From NCBI GenBank assembly GCA_945892985.1, contig CAMDDU010000004.1, positions 95,698-159,697 of the forward strand: 64,000 nt of DNA. The letters are read 5' to 3'. This DNA comes from CAITSH01 sp945892985 (GTDB taxonomy: Bacteria > Pseudomonadota > Gammaproteobacteria > Burkholderiales > SG8-39). The position numbers and the translations under genes are program-made. The stretch's first letter is position 1. Each line of letters opens with the position of its first letter. The notes below the pieces were generated by a model, which worked only from the letters and a program-made list of their open reading frames with translations, had not been told where the DNA came from and did not search any database. This document shows positions 52,189-61,575 of the stretch, piece after piece.

Positions 52189-53169
52189 TCATTCAGTCAC
52201 TTCAAATTTGACCTGCTGCGCGAGCCTGGTCCAGTTGGCGATCTCTGATCGAAGGTATTTATCCATGTTGCCCGGCTGGCCGCCGATGATTTCCGCACCG
52301 AGCGCCTTCAGGCGTGTCTGCACTTCCGGATGCTGCAAGGCCCGGGTGGCCGCATTGTTCAGGCGCTCGACGATGGCGGGGGGCGTTCCGGCCGGAACAA
52401 AAATGCCAAGCCATTCGGCGACACTGAAACCCGGATAGCCGCTTTCGGCCACCGTGGGCACATCAGGCAGCGCGGCGCTGCGCTGCAGGCTGCTAACCCC
52501 CAGCGCACGCAGTTTTCCGCTGGTGATGTAGGGGTAGGCGGTCGGCAGCACGGCAAAAACAAACGTCACCTGGCCACCAACAAGATCGGTCATCACCGCG
52601 CCGCCACCCTTGTACGGAATGTGCTGCACATCGATGCCGGCGGCGTGCTTGAACACCTCTGTCGTAAGGTGGTTGCCGCTGCCATTGCCGGCGGAGCCGT
52701 AATTGATGCTCCCGGGCTTGGCCTTCACCAAGTCGACGAGGTCCTTGACCGAATTGGCCGGCACACCCGGATGAACCACCAGAACCGTCGGCACCGTCGC
52801 GAGCAGGCTCACTGATACCAGATCCTTTACGGGGTCGTAGGGAATTTTTTTGAACAGGATGTGATTGGCGGCAAGCGCGGTCGAGGTCAGCAGGACGGTG
52901 TAGCCATCGGGGCGCGACTTGGCCACGGCATCCGTACCGAGCATGGAGGCTCCCCCCGCACGGTTCTCAATGACGATGGACTGTCCGAGTATGTCGGCCA
53001 TGCGTGGCGCGACAATACGCGAGGTGATGTCGGTGACGCCGCCCGTGCCGTAGGGGACGATCATGCGTATGGGCCGGCTGGGATAGTCCTGCGCAGCCGC
53101 CAGCCCCGCAAGAGCGAAACATCCGGCCAACAGCGATGAGATGGAAAAATAAATCGAACGGGTTTTCAT
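52189..53169 (-). CDS. Bug/TctC-type tripartite tricarboxylate receptor
   Basis: A 326-residue periplasmic receptor with CGGAGG ribosome site. Signal peptide ends near GLAAAQDYP. Motifs: PIRMIVPYGTGGVTDITSR, GQSIVIENRAGGASMLGTD, KSRPDGYTVLLTS, GIDVQHIPYKGGGAVMTDLVGGQ, VPTVAESGYPGFSV. The GTGGVTD variant of the first loop is characteristic of this subgroup. It lies next to the racemase-like gene. Confidence 0.92.
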   Translation of the reverse strand: MKTRSIYFSISSLLAGCFALAGLAAAQDYPSRPIRMIVPYGTGGVTDITSRIVAPRMADILGQSIVIENRAGGASMLGTDAVAKSRPDGYTVLLTSTALAANHILFKKIPYDPVKDLVSVSLLATVPTVLVVHPGVPANSVKDLVDLVKAKPGSINYGSAGNGSGNHLTTEVFKHAAGIDVQHIPYKGGGAVMTDLVGGQVTFVFAVLPTAYPYITSGKLRALGVSSLQRSAALPDVPTVAESGYPGFSVAEWLGIFVPAGTPPAIVERLNNAATRALQHPEVQTRLKALGAEIIGGQPGNMDKYLRSEIANWTRLAQQVKFEVTE

Positions 53170-53328
53170 GAATTCCTCCGGGCTAAAAATTCCAGCTTGC
53201 TTTGCTTGCGTTCTGGGGCAGGCTTGGAAACAATATCGACAATATCGCTAAAAGCGTCTGCTTGTTTTGATGCAATCTGGTAAGGGGCACAGCTTGCGCC
53301 GTGCTTTCGCAAAACACCTACTGCAAGC

Positions 53329-54012
53329 TCAAGCCGGTGATGTGTTGAGCGCGCGCAGGGCTTGTCGTGTGGTGCCCCAGTTGGAGGAGAACACCGGGCG
53401 CCCCAAATCGCGGCGCAGACCGTCGAGGATGTCGCGGGTGGGAAGCTGCGCGCAGGCGATGAACAAAGCATCACAAGCCTCGTCCACGGTTTCGCGTGCA
53501 AGCTTGTCCACGGCAGCGGATTGAATGCGGCCTAGCGCATCGACATCCGGCGCATAAAAGCTGTTGAAGCGCCGCACGCCAATGCCGCCATCGGCAAGAA
53601 AAGCCTTGAGCTGGTCGTTGACCGTGTCCGTGTAGGGCGTCACCAGGGCGATGTTCTTGGCGCCCACTTCTTGCAGCGCGAGCACCATGGAGCGTGCCGT
53701 GGTTACAACCGGCTTGCCGGTGATCTGGGCCAGTTCGGCGGCGAGCTGCGCATCGCCGGCCGGGCCGGAAATAAACCCGGCCGCGGTGCAGCCGTAAGCG
53801 ACCACATCGATGTCCGGCGTGGCAAATTGCTTGGCCAGCGCCAGCGCCTGCGCCTTGTAGGCGGGCAGGGTCTCTGGCGTGAGCAGGCCCTTGCCGCGCG
53901 GAATACGCAGCGTGGTGCAGGTGGCGCCAGGCGGCAGCCAGGCGCGGATTTCATCGTCAAAGGTGGTGTTGTTGATCGGCACCATCAGGCCGATACGCGC
54001 AGCGACGCTCAT
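53329..54012 (-). CDS. Asp/Glu racemase superfamily protein (maleate isomerase-like)
   Basis: A 227-residue protein with IGLMVPINNTTFDDEIRAWLP, both candidate catalytic cysteines (VVAYGCTAAGFISG and ALFIACAQLPTRDILDG), GKPVVTTARSMVLALQEVGAKNIALVTPY. Two cysteines fit racemase/maleate cis-trans isomerase rather than arylmalonate decarboxylase, which keeps one. It precedes OYE on the same strand, separated by 14 bases. Confidence 0.85.
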   Translation of the reverse strand: MSVAARIGLMVPINNTTFDDEIRAWLPPGATCTTLRIPRGKGLLTPETLPAYKAQALALAKQFATPDIDVVAYGCTAAGFISGPAGDAQLAAELAQITGKPVVTTARSMVLALQEVGAKNIALVTPYTDTVNDQLKAFLADGGIGVRRFNSFYAPDVDALGRIQSAAVDKLARETVDEACDALFIACAQLPTRDILDGLRRDLGRPVFSSNWGTTRQALRALNTSPA

Positions 54013-54026
54013 TGTTTTTCCTTTGC

Positions 54027-55145
54027 TCAGGACGGCAGGCTCACAGGACGCACGATCTTCGCACCGGGCCATACCGCCGCGCCTGCGCGCTCATATTGCT
54101 GCGGATACGCCGGCTTCACGCCCAAAGCCTCGGCAGCGTGCCAGCCCCAGCGCGGATTGTCGAGCAGGGCACGGCCCAGCGCGACCATGTCGGCCTGCCC
54201 GGAAGCGACAATCTGCTCCGCCTGCTGCGCCTGCGTGATCAAACCGACGGCGCGTGTGGCGATGCCGGTGCGTGCGCGCACTGCGGCGGCAAACGGCACC
54301 TGGTAAGCGGGTGACACCTTGATCTGCTGCGTGCCAACCAGGCCGCCGCTGGATACGCAGACGTAATCGCAGCCAAGCGCCTTGAGCGCCGCGGCGAAAG
54401 TCACCGCGTCCTCCAGTCCGAAACCGCCTTCCGCCCAGTCGCTGGCGCTGATACGCATGCCCAGCACGCGTTCATCCGGAATCGCTTTTCGCACCGCTTC
54501 CGCCACTTCGAGCGGAAAACGCATGCGGCCCGCGGCGTCGCCGCCGTAGGCATCATCACGCTGGTTCGACAGGGGGGAGAGAAACTGGTGCAGCAAATAA
54601 CCGTGCGCGCCATGCAATTCGATGATGTCAAAGCCCGCGCGCACAGCACGCACGGCGGCCGCTACAAAACCCTGCTTGATGCGTGCGAGGCCGGCTTCGT
54701 CGAGCTGCCTGGGTACCGGGCTGGCGGCGTCAAAGGCCAATGGCGAAGGGGCCACCACCTGCCAGCCGCCCTCGGCTTCGGGTAATGGGCCGCGCCCCGC
54801 CCAAGGCAGGCGAATGGAGCCCTTGCGCCCGGTGTGGGTAAGCTGGATGCCGGTGCGCGCACTACCGTAGTGGCGGCAAAAATCGACTACACGCTTGAAC
54901 GACGGCTCCTGGCTGTCGGCATAAATGCCCGGACAACTGTGCGAGCCGCGACCGGGCGCCTCGACCGCCACCGCCTCGGTCATGATCAGGCCCGCGCCCG
55001 AATAAGACATATGCCCGAGATGCGCCAGATGCCATTCGGTAAATGCACCATCGACGGCGCTGTACTGCGCCATGGGGGAAAGAGCGATGCGGTTTGGCAG
55101 CGTGACGCCACGCAGCGTGATAGGGGAAAACAGCGCGCTGGTCAT
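54027..55145 (-). CDS. Old yellow enzyme-type NADH:flavin oxidoreductase (YqjM-like)
   Basis: A 372-residue FMN enzyme with LFSPITLRGVTLPNRIALSPMAQYSA, GIQLTHTGRKGS, FDIIELHGAHGYLLHQFLSPLSN, GMRISASDW, MVALGRALLDNP. It reduces C=C bonds next to carbonyls. The usual Cys of the PMCQYS motif is Ala here, which affects substrate and redox tuning. It is followed by the racemase-like gene. Confidence 0.92.
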   Translation of the reverse strand: MTSALFSPITLRGVTLPNRIALSPMAQYSAVDGAFTEWHLAHLGHMSYSGAGLIMTEAVAVEAPGRGSHSCPGIYADSQEPSFKRVVDFCRHYGSARTGIQLTHTGRKGSIRLPWAGRGPLPEAEGGWQVVAPSPLAFDAASPVPRQLDEAGLARIKQGFVAAAVRAVRAGFDIIELHGAHGYLLHQFLSPLSNQRDDAYGGDAAGRMRFPLEVAEAVRKAIPDERVLGMRISASDWAEGGFGLEDAVTFAAALKALGCDYVCVSSGGLVGTQQIKVSPAYQVPFAAAVRARTGIATRAVGLITQAQQAEQIVASGQADMVALGRALLDNPRWGWHAAEALGVKPAYPQQYERAGAAVWPGAKIVRPVSLPS

Positions 55146-55229
55146 CAGCTTGCTCCGGTTGAAAATAGCATGGGACGCGCACCGCGTGCGTAAGGCATCA
55201 GGGTATTGATCACGGGGTTAAATCAGGAT

Positions 55230-55271
55230 GTCAAACGTCAAAGGTCAAAGGTCAAATGTCGACCCTCAAAC
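55230..55271. repeat. 7-bp tandem repeat
   Basis: Six units of GTCAAAN (last two drifted) between the OYE start and the BNR gene stop. Confidence 0.75.
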
Positions 55272-55279
55272 AGGAAATA

Positions 55280-56350
55280 TCAAACAGCAGCACCGGCGGC
55301 TGCCTGCGCCAGCTTCGCCGCCTTCACCATGGGGCGTGTGATGGCATGCGGCGCCTGCCGCGCGCCCGCGGCAAGAGGGCGCCAGTGCAGCGCGCGTAAT
55401 TCGCCAAACTCGTGCTCAAGGCGGACAAAACTTTCGCCACCGTCTTCACTGCGAAACAGCTGGCCAAGGTTGGTGCAGACAAAAATGCGCATCGGATCGG
55501 ACGGGTGTGTGGCCACGCACCAGGGCGTGCTATTCAGTTCACCCGGCAGCGGCACCTGCTCCCAGCTTGAGCCAAAATCGCGACTGCGCAGCAGGCGACC
55601 GTCATTGCCCGGAGGCCCGTTGCCGTTGGTCAGAAACACAATGGCCGGGTTGTCCAGTCGCGGCACCACGGCGCGCGTGTATTGCCAGGGCGAATCGAGC
55701 TCCTGGAACTGCCAGGTCTGGCCGCGGTCGGTGCTCCGGTGCAAGCCACGATTGGTGGTGGCAAAGACCGTGGACGAGCCGTTGTCGTTGCGCACAACGG
55801 CGATGCCGTGCACGTCGCCCGATACCAGCCCCTTGTCGAGCAGCACCCAGGTGCGCCCGCGATCGGTGCTGCGATAAATGCCGCCGATTTCGACCGTCGC
55901 CCAGACGGTGTCGCGCACCACCGGATCGAACAGGATTTGGGTGACCCGCGTCGGCCCCATATTGGCCTCGGAGAACTGGCTGATGCCGGGCGCGTCGAGC
56001 TTCTCCCAGCTCTTGCCGGCATCGGCCGAACGGTAAAAACCGGCAGGCCGCGTGCCGGCGATCAGCACATTGGCGTTTTCAGGATCCTGCACGATGGCCC
56101 AGACATCCTGCATCGGCGAAGGCAGCGGCGTCCAGCGCGCCGGGGCCTCGTCCCAGCGGAACACCCCCATGTCGGTACCGGCAAACAAATAGCCCGGCGT
56201 GGCGACATGGCTGGCGATGGCCCAGACGCGTGCTTCAAGATACATGCCCGAGTGGCTGTTTGGATGGACCCAGGTCTCGCCACAATCCTCACTGAACCAT
56301 CCGGAGTGGCCGGCCGTGCCGGCATATACGTGAATCGTCTGTTGGCTCAT
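55280..56350 (-). CDS. BNR/Asp-box beta-propeller protein (sialidase/Ycf48-like)
   Basis: A 356-residue repeat protein. Asp-box motifs SxDxGxxW appear six times: SEDCGETW, SADAGKSW, STDRGRTW, STDRGQTW, SRDFGSSW, SEDGGESF, each after a beta-propeller blade. No signal peptide is evident, so it is probably cytoplasmic. The Arg triad of true sialidases is not recognisable. Such genes occur next to Bug receptors in related genomes, but the role is unknown. Confidence 0.85.
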   Translation of the reverse strand: MSQQTIHVYAGTAGHSGWFSEDCGETWVHPNSHSGMYLEARVWAIASHVATPGYLFAGTDMGVFRWDEAPARWTPLPSPMQDVWAIVQDPENANVLIAGTRPAGFYRSADAGKSWEKLDAPGISQFSEANMGPTRVTQILFDPVVRDTVWATVEIGGIYRSTDRGRTWVLLDKGLVSGDVHGIAVVRNDNGSSTVFATTNRGLHRSTDRGQTWQFQELDSPWQYTRAVVPRLDNPAIVFLTNGNGPPGNDGRLLRSRDFGSSWEQVPLPGELNSTPWCVATHPSDPMRIFVCTNLGQLFRSEDGGESFVRLEHEFGELRALHWRPLAAGARQAPHAITRPMVKAAKLAQAAAGAAV

Positions 56351-56436
56351 GGCGGCGGGAGGTTGTACGGAACGTTAAATTATCCTACCATTTGGAAAAA
56401 TATGTCAATTCAAAATATCCCCACTGAAGGAACGCC

Positions 56437-57408
56437 ATGCCCAGCCTGCTCCATTCCATCCTGATTTCGATCGCACTGCTGTTGCCCCTTGCCGTCAATG
56501 CGCAGGCGCAGGCGTTTCCGACCAAGCCGGTGCGCATCGTCATCGGCTTCCCGCCAGGCGGCGGCATCGACATCGTGGCGCGCATCATGGCGCCCAAGCT
56601 GTCCGAGGCGCTGGGCCAGCCGGTCATCGTCGAGAACAAGCCGGGCGCCGGCGGCGTGGTCGGCACCGACTTTGTCGCCAAATCGGCGCCGGACGGACAC
56701 ACCATTTTCTTCGGCACCACAGGCAACATCAGCATCAACCCGGTCTTCATCCCCAACCTGCCCTTCAACATGGATCGCGACCTGGCGCCGCTCACGCAGG
56801 TGTCTTCGGTATCCTTCCTGCTCTATGTCAATCCGTCGCTGCCGGTAAAAAATATCGGTGAGTTGATCGCCCACTCCAAGGCCAACTCGGGCAAGGTCAA
56901 CTTTTACTCCAGCGGCAACGGCGGCCTGCCACATCTCGCCGGCGAACTGCTCAACGCGGTGGCCGGGATCAAGACGGTGCACGTGCCCTACAAGGGCAGC
57001 GCACCCGGACTCAATGACTTGATCGGCGGCCAGGTGCAGTACGGATTTGACGCGGTCGCGATCGGGCTGCCCCACGTAAAAAGCGGCCGCCTGCGCGCGA
57101 TTGCCACCACCGGCCCGAAGCGCCTGTCGATACTGCCCGATGTGCCGGCGGCCAACGAATCGCTGCCCGGCTTCGAGGCGGTGAACTGGTACGGCATGCT
57201 GGTGCCGGCCGGCACGCCGCGCGAAGTCATCGCCCGCCTGCAGCGCGAGATCGTCAAGGTGATGGAAATTCCGGACATCCGCGACAAACTCATCGCCCAG
57301 GGCACCGACCCCGTCGGCAGCAGCCCCGAGGAGTTCGGTGTATTCATGAAATCCGAAGCAGTGAAATGGTCGCGCGTGATCAAGGGTGCGAATATCAAAC
57401 CGGACTGA
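56437..57408 (+). CDS. Bug/TctC-type tripartite tricarboxylate receptor
   Basis: A 323-residue periplasmic receptor with a GAAGGA ribosome site. Signal peptide ends near VNAQAQAFP. Motifs: PVRIVIGFPPGGGIDIVAR, GQPVIVENKPGAGGVVGTD, KSAPDGHTIFFG, KTVHVPYKGSAPGLNDLIGGQ, VPAANESLPGFEAV. It is divergent from the BNR gene. Confidence 0.92.
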   Translation: MPSLLHSILISIALLLPLAVNAQAQAFPTKPVRIVIGFPPGGGIDIVARIMAPKLSEALGQPVIVENKPGAGGVVGTDFVAKSAPDGHTIFFGTTGNISINPVFIPNLPFNMDRDLAPLTQVSSVSFLLYVNPSLPVKNIGELIAHSKANSGKVNFYSSGNGGLPHLAGELLNAVAGIKTVHVPYKGSAPGLNDLIGGQVQYGFDAVAIGLPHVKSGRLRAIATTGPKRLSILPDVPAANESLPGFEAVNWYGMLVPAGTPREVIARLQREIVKVMEIPDIRDKLIAQGTDPVGSSPEEFGVFMKSEAVKWSRVIKGANIKPD

Positions 57409-57494
57409 TAGGCCGGCACGATCCTGCGACTGCCCCAGGGGTAGGGGTGGCCCAGGGGTGCCTAGGGTGCCTTAGGGTACGGCTTGAGAGTAAA
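57409..57494. other. G-rich degenerate repeat between Bug and multicopper oxidase genes
   Basis: Several drifted copies of CCCAGGGGT/CCTAGGGT units (57433-57480) in the convergent gap; no terminator with a T-run is seen. Confidence 0.5.
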
Positions 57495-59225
57495 TCAGCG
57501 CTGCACCGCGTAGGGCCGCATCATTTCATTGTCTTCGTGCTCGAGCAGATGGCAATGCCACACATAGCCTGGCGCAGCGGTGGCATCAAAGGGGAAGGCC
57601 CCGCCCGAGGCCGGCGCAAAACGCACCATAAACCGCGTCACCTCGCCCGGGTTGGCGCGCAGCGTGTCCTTCCAGCCGCGCTCATTGGCGTCGGGTAACA
57701 CCGGCTTGCCTGAAAGATAAGACGCCAGCTGCCGCTGCGCCTTGGGTGCTTTTGTATAAGCCTTGACGCGCAGCGCCTCGCGGTTGAGTGCCTGAAATTG
57801 CACCAGGTGCAGGTGTATGGGGTGGGTGTCTGCGGTGAGGTTCACGATTTCCCACAACTCGGTGCTACCCAGGCGCGGTGTTTCACTCACCGGGTCGGAC
57901 CAGGTGCGTCCGTCGAGCAGCATCCGATGCGGCCCCTTGCGCCCGATGTGCTCGTCCAGGGTCAGGGTTCGCGTCAGCGTTGGCGCACCGAGAGCCGGCA
58001 CATCAACCAGTTTTGCCGGAATCGCACTGGCATCGGCGCTCGTCAGCGGCACCCCGCGAAACTGCATGACAACACCGGTGGAACGCGGATCGGTTTTATC
58101 GCCCACCGGAAACGGCGCCACGGCATCGTTGGTGACCACTATGGTCTTGCCCTGCCCGAGCCCGGAAAAATCAACAATGACATCGGCGCGCTCACCCGGA
58201 GAAAGCATGAGCGTCTTCACCTCCACCGGCGCCGCCATGAAACCACCGTCCGAGCCGATCTGCACAAACGGCCTGCCGTCGGAAAGACGCAGACGGAAAA
58301 AGCGCGCGTTCGACCCGTTGAGCAGGCGCAAGCGGTATTTGCGCGGCTCGACGTTCATATAGGGCCAGGCCTTGCCATTGACGACAATGGCATCGCCGAA
58401 AGACTCGGGGTTCCAGAACGGATGCACCGCCGGATCGTTGCCGCGCTGCGGATAACGCAACTGGCCCTTGAGGTCGAAACTGCGGTCCTGGATGAGGATT
58501 TCACGCTCGTAGTCGCCCGCGGGCAGATTGAGTGTGCGCTCCAGTTCCGGTTCACGCAGCAAGTAAAAACCGGCAAGCCCGGCGTAAACGGTGATGCGCG
58601 TGGCACCCATGACATGGTCGTGGTACCACAGCGTTGCAGCCGGTTGCGCGTTCGGGTAGTCGTGCCATTCACCGGCGAAAGCGCCGCCCTTGCGCTCGAA
58701 ACCGGGCGTGTACCAGGCATCGGGATGACCATCGCTTTGCGCGTGCACCTCGCCGCCATGCAGGTGGGTGATAAGCGGCACCGGGCCGGCGTAGCGTTCG
58801 CGCGGACCACCGCCATGGTGCGAATGCGCGCCCTGCTTGGCACCCAGCGGATCCGCCCAGTGCAGCGTCTGGTCGACGGGCAGCGCCGCAAGCAGGGTCT
58901 GGTTTTGCAACGCGTTGCGAAAGCGCGCGCGCAGCGGCTTGCCGCGCTCGGCCTCTATGGTCGGACCAGGATAACTGCCGTCATAACCCCATAACACGGT
59001 CGGCGGAAGGTCGGCGTGCAGCTTTTGCCGGAACTCGGTGACGGCAAGATCCAATGTCGGACCGGACACGCGGCGCGGACGCGGCATTTCATCGACAAAT
59101 TTGCGCAGGCGGCGCGCGTCCAGCGCCGCGGCGGAGGCGGCAAACACAGGCGCAAAGGGGACGCACAAACCACCTGCGGCGAGCACACTGCTTTGCAGGA
59201 ATTTTCGGCGGGTAAAGGGGTTCAT
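57495..59225 (-). CDS. Tat-exported multicopper oxidase
   Basis: A 576-residue cupredoxin oxidase. The Tat signal is TRRKFLQSSVLAAGG. Copper sites: LHGG (THLHGGEVHAQ), WYHDHVMG, HPIHLHLVQFQ and WHCHLLEHEDNEMM, with the HCH giving the T1/T3 ligands and a Met at the T1 site. The GYDGSYPGPTIE strand is typical of domain 1. Likely acts on phenols or metals in the periplasm; a CotA/CueO-like role is possible. No copper genes adjoin it here. Confidence 0.93.
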   Translation of the reverse strand: MNPFTRRKFLQSSVLAAGGLCVPFAPVFAASAAALDARRLRKFVDEMPRPRRVSGPTLDLAVTEFRQKLHADLPPTVLWGYDGSYPGPTIEAERGKPLRARFRNALQNQTLLAALPVDQTLHWADPLGAKQGAHSHHGGGPRERYAGPVPLITHLHGGEVHAQSDGHPDAWYTPGFERKGGAFAGEWHDYPNAQPAATLWYHDHVMGATRITVYAGLAGFYLLREPELERTLNLPAGDYEREILIQDRSFDLKGQLRYPQRGNDPAVHPFWNPESFGDAIVVNGKAWPYMNVEPRKYRLRLLNGSNARFFRLRLSDGRPFVQIGSDGGFMAAPVEVKTLMLSPGERADVIVDFSGLGQGKTIVVTNDAVAPFPVGDKTDPRSTGVVMQFRGVPLTSADASAIPAKLVDVPALGAPTLTRTLTLDEHIGRKGPHRMLLDGRTWSDPVSETPRLGSTELWEIVNLTADTHPIHLHLVQFQALNREALRVKAYTKAPKAQRQLASYLSGKPVLPDANERGWKDTLRANPGEVTRFMVRFAPASGGAFPFDATAAPGYVWHCHLLEHEDNEMMRPYAVQR

Positions 59226-59302
59226 TGCTTCGATCCGTTTGAAATCCGATTTTAGCAGGCGGGTGGCGGGACCGCTGCCGCATCACGCAGCCCACTTGGC
59301 GC

Positions 59303-59346
59303 ATCGCCTGAAAACCCGCGCCAGATGGGCGTTTCCAGTCGACGAT
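59303..59346. repeat. Short hairpin repeat, copy 5
   Basis: ATCGCCTGAAAACCCGC and GCGTTTCCAG arms with a CCAGATG core, flanked by ATCG/CGAT. It lies in the gap between the multicopper oxidase gene and 59417. Confidence 0.5.
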
Positions 59347-59416
59347 GCCGGTCGCCGCTGCTGATCGATTGCATCAAAACGGTAGCCAGTGCGCGACAGT
59401 GCCGTCACAATGGCGC

Positions 59417-60085
59417 ATGGCAAAAAACCTCCTGCTGCACAAACGCGCCGCAACACGCGACGATCTCGGACTCACGCCGGCCGAGTTTGCCGTGCTGCGC
59501 CGCCTCAATACGCCGGAAAAAATTCAAGCCTACGTTAACGCCATTCCGCACAACTGGGAGTTGGGCGGCGAGACCTGCCTGTCGGTGCGCACCGTGCTGC
59601 ATGAAAAGCGCGCGCTGTGCATCGAGGGCGCGATGCTGGCCGCGGCGGCGCTGTGGGTGAACGGCGAGCCGCCGCTGATCATGGACTTGCGCGCCACGCG
59701 CGACTACGACCACATCGTCACGCTGTTCCGGCGCAACGGCTGCTGGGGGGCAATCTCCAAGACCAACGGTCCCTATCTGCGCTGGCGCGACCCGGTCTAC
59801 CGCAGCTTGCGCGAGCTGGCGATGAGTTATTTTCACGAATACGCCAACCGGCGCGCGCAAAAAACCCTGCGTGAGTATTCCGCCGGCTTTGACCTGCGCC
59901 GCCTCAAACCCGAACAATGGGTCACCAACCCGAAAAGCTGCTGGGACGTGGGCTGGGCGATCGATGCCGCGAGGCACTACCGCATCGTCACCAAACGCCA
60001 CGAAAAAACCCTCAGACTGCGCGACCCGGTGGAACGCGAAGCGGGCAGGCACCGCGTGCACCATCCGCCCAAAAGCAAAACCTGA
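59417..60085 (+). CDS. Transglutaminase-like (putative cysteine peptidase fold) protein
   Basis: A 222-residue soluble protein beginning MAKNLLLHKRAATRDDLGL. It contains IQAYVNAIPHNWELGGETCLSVRTVLHEKRALCIEGAMLAAAALWVNGEPPLIMDLRATRDYDHIVTLFRRNGCWGAISKTNGPYLRWRDPVYRSLRELAMSYFHEY. The Cys in ALCIEGA, His in YDHIV and a later Asp resemble a transglutaminase/arylamine-type triad. The protein family is common in environmental proteobacteria but uncharacterised. The start at 59417 fits the family. Confidence 0.65.
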   Translation: MAKNLLLHKRAATRDDLGLTPAEFAVLRRLNTPEKIQAYVNAIPHNWELGGETCLSVRTVLHEKRALCIEGAMLAAAALWVNGEPPLIMDLRATRDYDHIVTLFRRNGCWGAISKTNGPYLRWRDPVYRSLRELAMSYFHEYANRRAQKTLREYSAGFDLRRLKPEQWVTNPKSCWDVGWAIDAARHYRIVTKRHEKTLRLRDPVEREAGRHRVHHPPKSKT

Positions 60086-60125
60086 AAGACCGGGTAGACC
60101 GCAAGAACCCGGGCTTTCCAGCCCG
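60082..60125. repeat. Short hairpin repeat, copy 6
   Basis: CTGAAAG near 60082 and GGGCTTTCCAG near 60111-60121 form the ends of a hairpin containing CCGGG/CCCGG. It begins at the stop of the transglutaminase-like gene. Confidence 0.5.
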
Positions 60126-60159
60126 GCCCGCGGCAATACCGCCGCCCCGTCAGCGCGCC

Positions 60160-61164
60160 CTACTCGGCTTTGATGTTGGCGTCCTTGATGACTTTTTCGT
60201 ACAACACGAGGTCGGCCTTGAGCACCTCGGCAAAGCGCTCGGGCGTACTGGTCACGATATCGATGCCCAGCGGGGCGAGTTTTTCAGCGACGATTTGCGG
60301 ATCGCGCAGGATGCGACTGATCTCGACATTAAGCCTGGCAATGATGTCTTTGGGCGTGCCCTTGGGCGCGAGAAAGCCGGCCCACACATCCATGCCGTAG
60401 CCGGGCGCGGGCGCCGCCTCGGCGATGGTCGGCACATCGGGCAGGAAAGCGGTGCGCTTGGTGCTCGCAACGGCCAGCGCACGCAGCTTGCCGCTGCGAA
60501 TATGCGGCAGCAGCGAATTGATCGCACCAACAGTGAAGTCGATCTCGTTGGCGACCAGCGCCGGCACGATGCCGGCCGCGCCCTTGTAGGGAACGTGGAT
60601 GAAATTGGCCCCGGTCATGGACTTGAGCCACTCGGTGCCCAGTTGATGCGGTGAACTGACGCCGGCGGTGCCAAAGGTCAGGCCCTTTTGCCGCGTGCGC
60701 GCCAGCGCGATGAAATCCCTGACATTGGTCACAGGCAGTTCGGCATTGACCGTCAGCACAAAGGGCACGACCGCAGCGAGGATGATCGGCTCGAAATCTT
60801 TTACTGGGTCAAACGGCAACTTGGTGACGAAGTGCTGCTGGTAGGCGTGTGAGGCGGTGGCGATGAGAATCGTATAGCCGTCGCCAGGTTGTTTGGCGAC
60901 GTAGTCGGTGCCGACAATGCCACCGGCGCCGGGCCGGTTCTCGACCACCACCGGCTGCCCCAGCACCGGCGTCAGGCGATCGGCGATGATGCGCGCCAGC
61001 ACATCGTTGGAACCGCCGGTGGTCAGCGGCACGATGATGCGAATCGGACGGCTGGGATAGGCCGACTGGGCCAGCGCCTGCGACGCGCCCGCCAGCAGGG
61101 TGGACAAAAACAATCCGTGCGCCGCCAGCCGCAAGAACCGGCGTGCAATAGGGTTTGCTTGCAT
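60160..61164 (-). CDS. Bug/TctC-type tripartite tricarboxylate receptor
   Basis: A 334-residue periplasmic receptor. A long signal peptide with an Arg-rich start (ARRFLRLAAHGLFLSTLL) ends near ALAQSAYP. Motifs: PIRIIVPLTTGGSNDVLAR, GQPVVVENRPGAGGIVGTD, FIHVPYKGAAGIVPALVANEID, VPTIAEAAPAPGYG. It precedes a decayed second copy further right. Confidence 0.92.
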   Translation of the reverse strand: MQANPIARRFLRLAAHGLFLSTLLAGASQALAQSAYPSRPIRIIVPLTTGGSNDVLARIIADRLTPVLGQPVVVENRPGAGGIVGTDYVAKQPGDGYTILIATASHAYQQHFVTKLPFDPVKDFEPIILAAVVPFVLTVNAELPVTNVRDFIALARTRQKGLTFGTAGVSSPHQLGTEWLKSMTGANFIHVPYKGAAGIVPALVANEIDFTVGAINSLLPHIRSGKLRALAVASTKRTAFLPDVPTIAEAAPAPGYGMDVWAGFLAPKGTPKDIIARLNVEISRILRDPQIVAEKLAPLGIDIVTSTPERFAEVLKADLVLYEKVIKDANIKAE

Positions 61165-61575
61165 GGTGTTACTCCTTTTTAGATACGCTGCCGCCGGTTT
61201 GAAAGCGGGCCTTAATCAACCCATAAATACGACCATAAAGGCGGCGTAATTTGTGCCAAGTTTGGCTTGAAACCCTTTTTCAGTGCGGGTTCTCATTTTT
61301 GTTGATTTTATATTTTATTCCACCATCATCAGCGTCACCGACGCGCTCATTCCGGCTGCAGCCCCGCAGCTTGAACAAGCTTGGCGGTGTTGGCGATGTC
61401 TTTTTGCAAAAATGCGCGAAACTCGTCGGGCGTTGTCGTCGTCACTTCGGCACCCTGCGCGGCCATGGCTTCCCGCACCAACCGCCATGGCGCAGGCGGA
61501 AAATAGCACGGCGCAGACCGTCAGCGTATACGGTATAAATGGCGGCCGTTAAAAAGTTCATCAGGAGAGCAAAGC
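61165..61575. other. Intergenic region containing a Bug gene remnant
   Basis: About 400 bp with no intact gene. The minus strand at 61347-61487 encodes the last 46 residues of a Bug receptor (listed separately). The remainder, 61180-61330, is AT-richer and probably carries promoters of the flanking genes. Confidence 0.55.
61347..61487 (-). pseudogene. Remnant of a Bug/TctC receptor gene, C-terminal 46 residues
   Basis: On the minus strand this segment reads WRLVREAMAAQGAEVTTT…, then PDEFRAFLQKDIANT, AKLVQAAGLQPE and stop. That is the C-terminal signature of Bug receptors (compare AQGTDPVGSSPEEFG and KGANIKPD of the intact gene at 56437). No signal peptide or N-terminal domain is encoded upstream in frame, so the rest was deleted. 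Confidence 0.75.
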
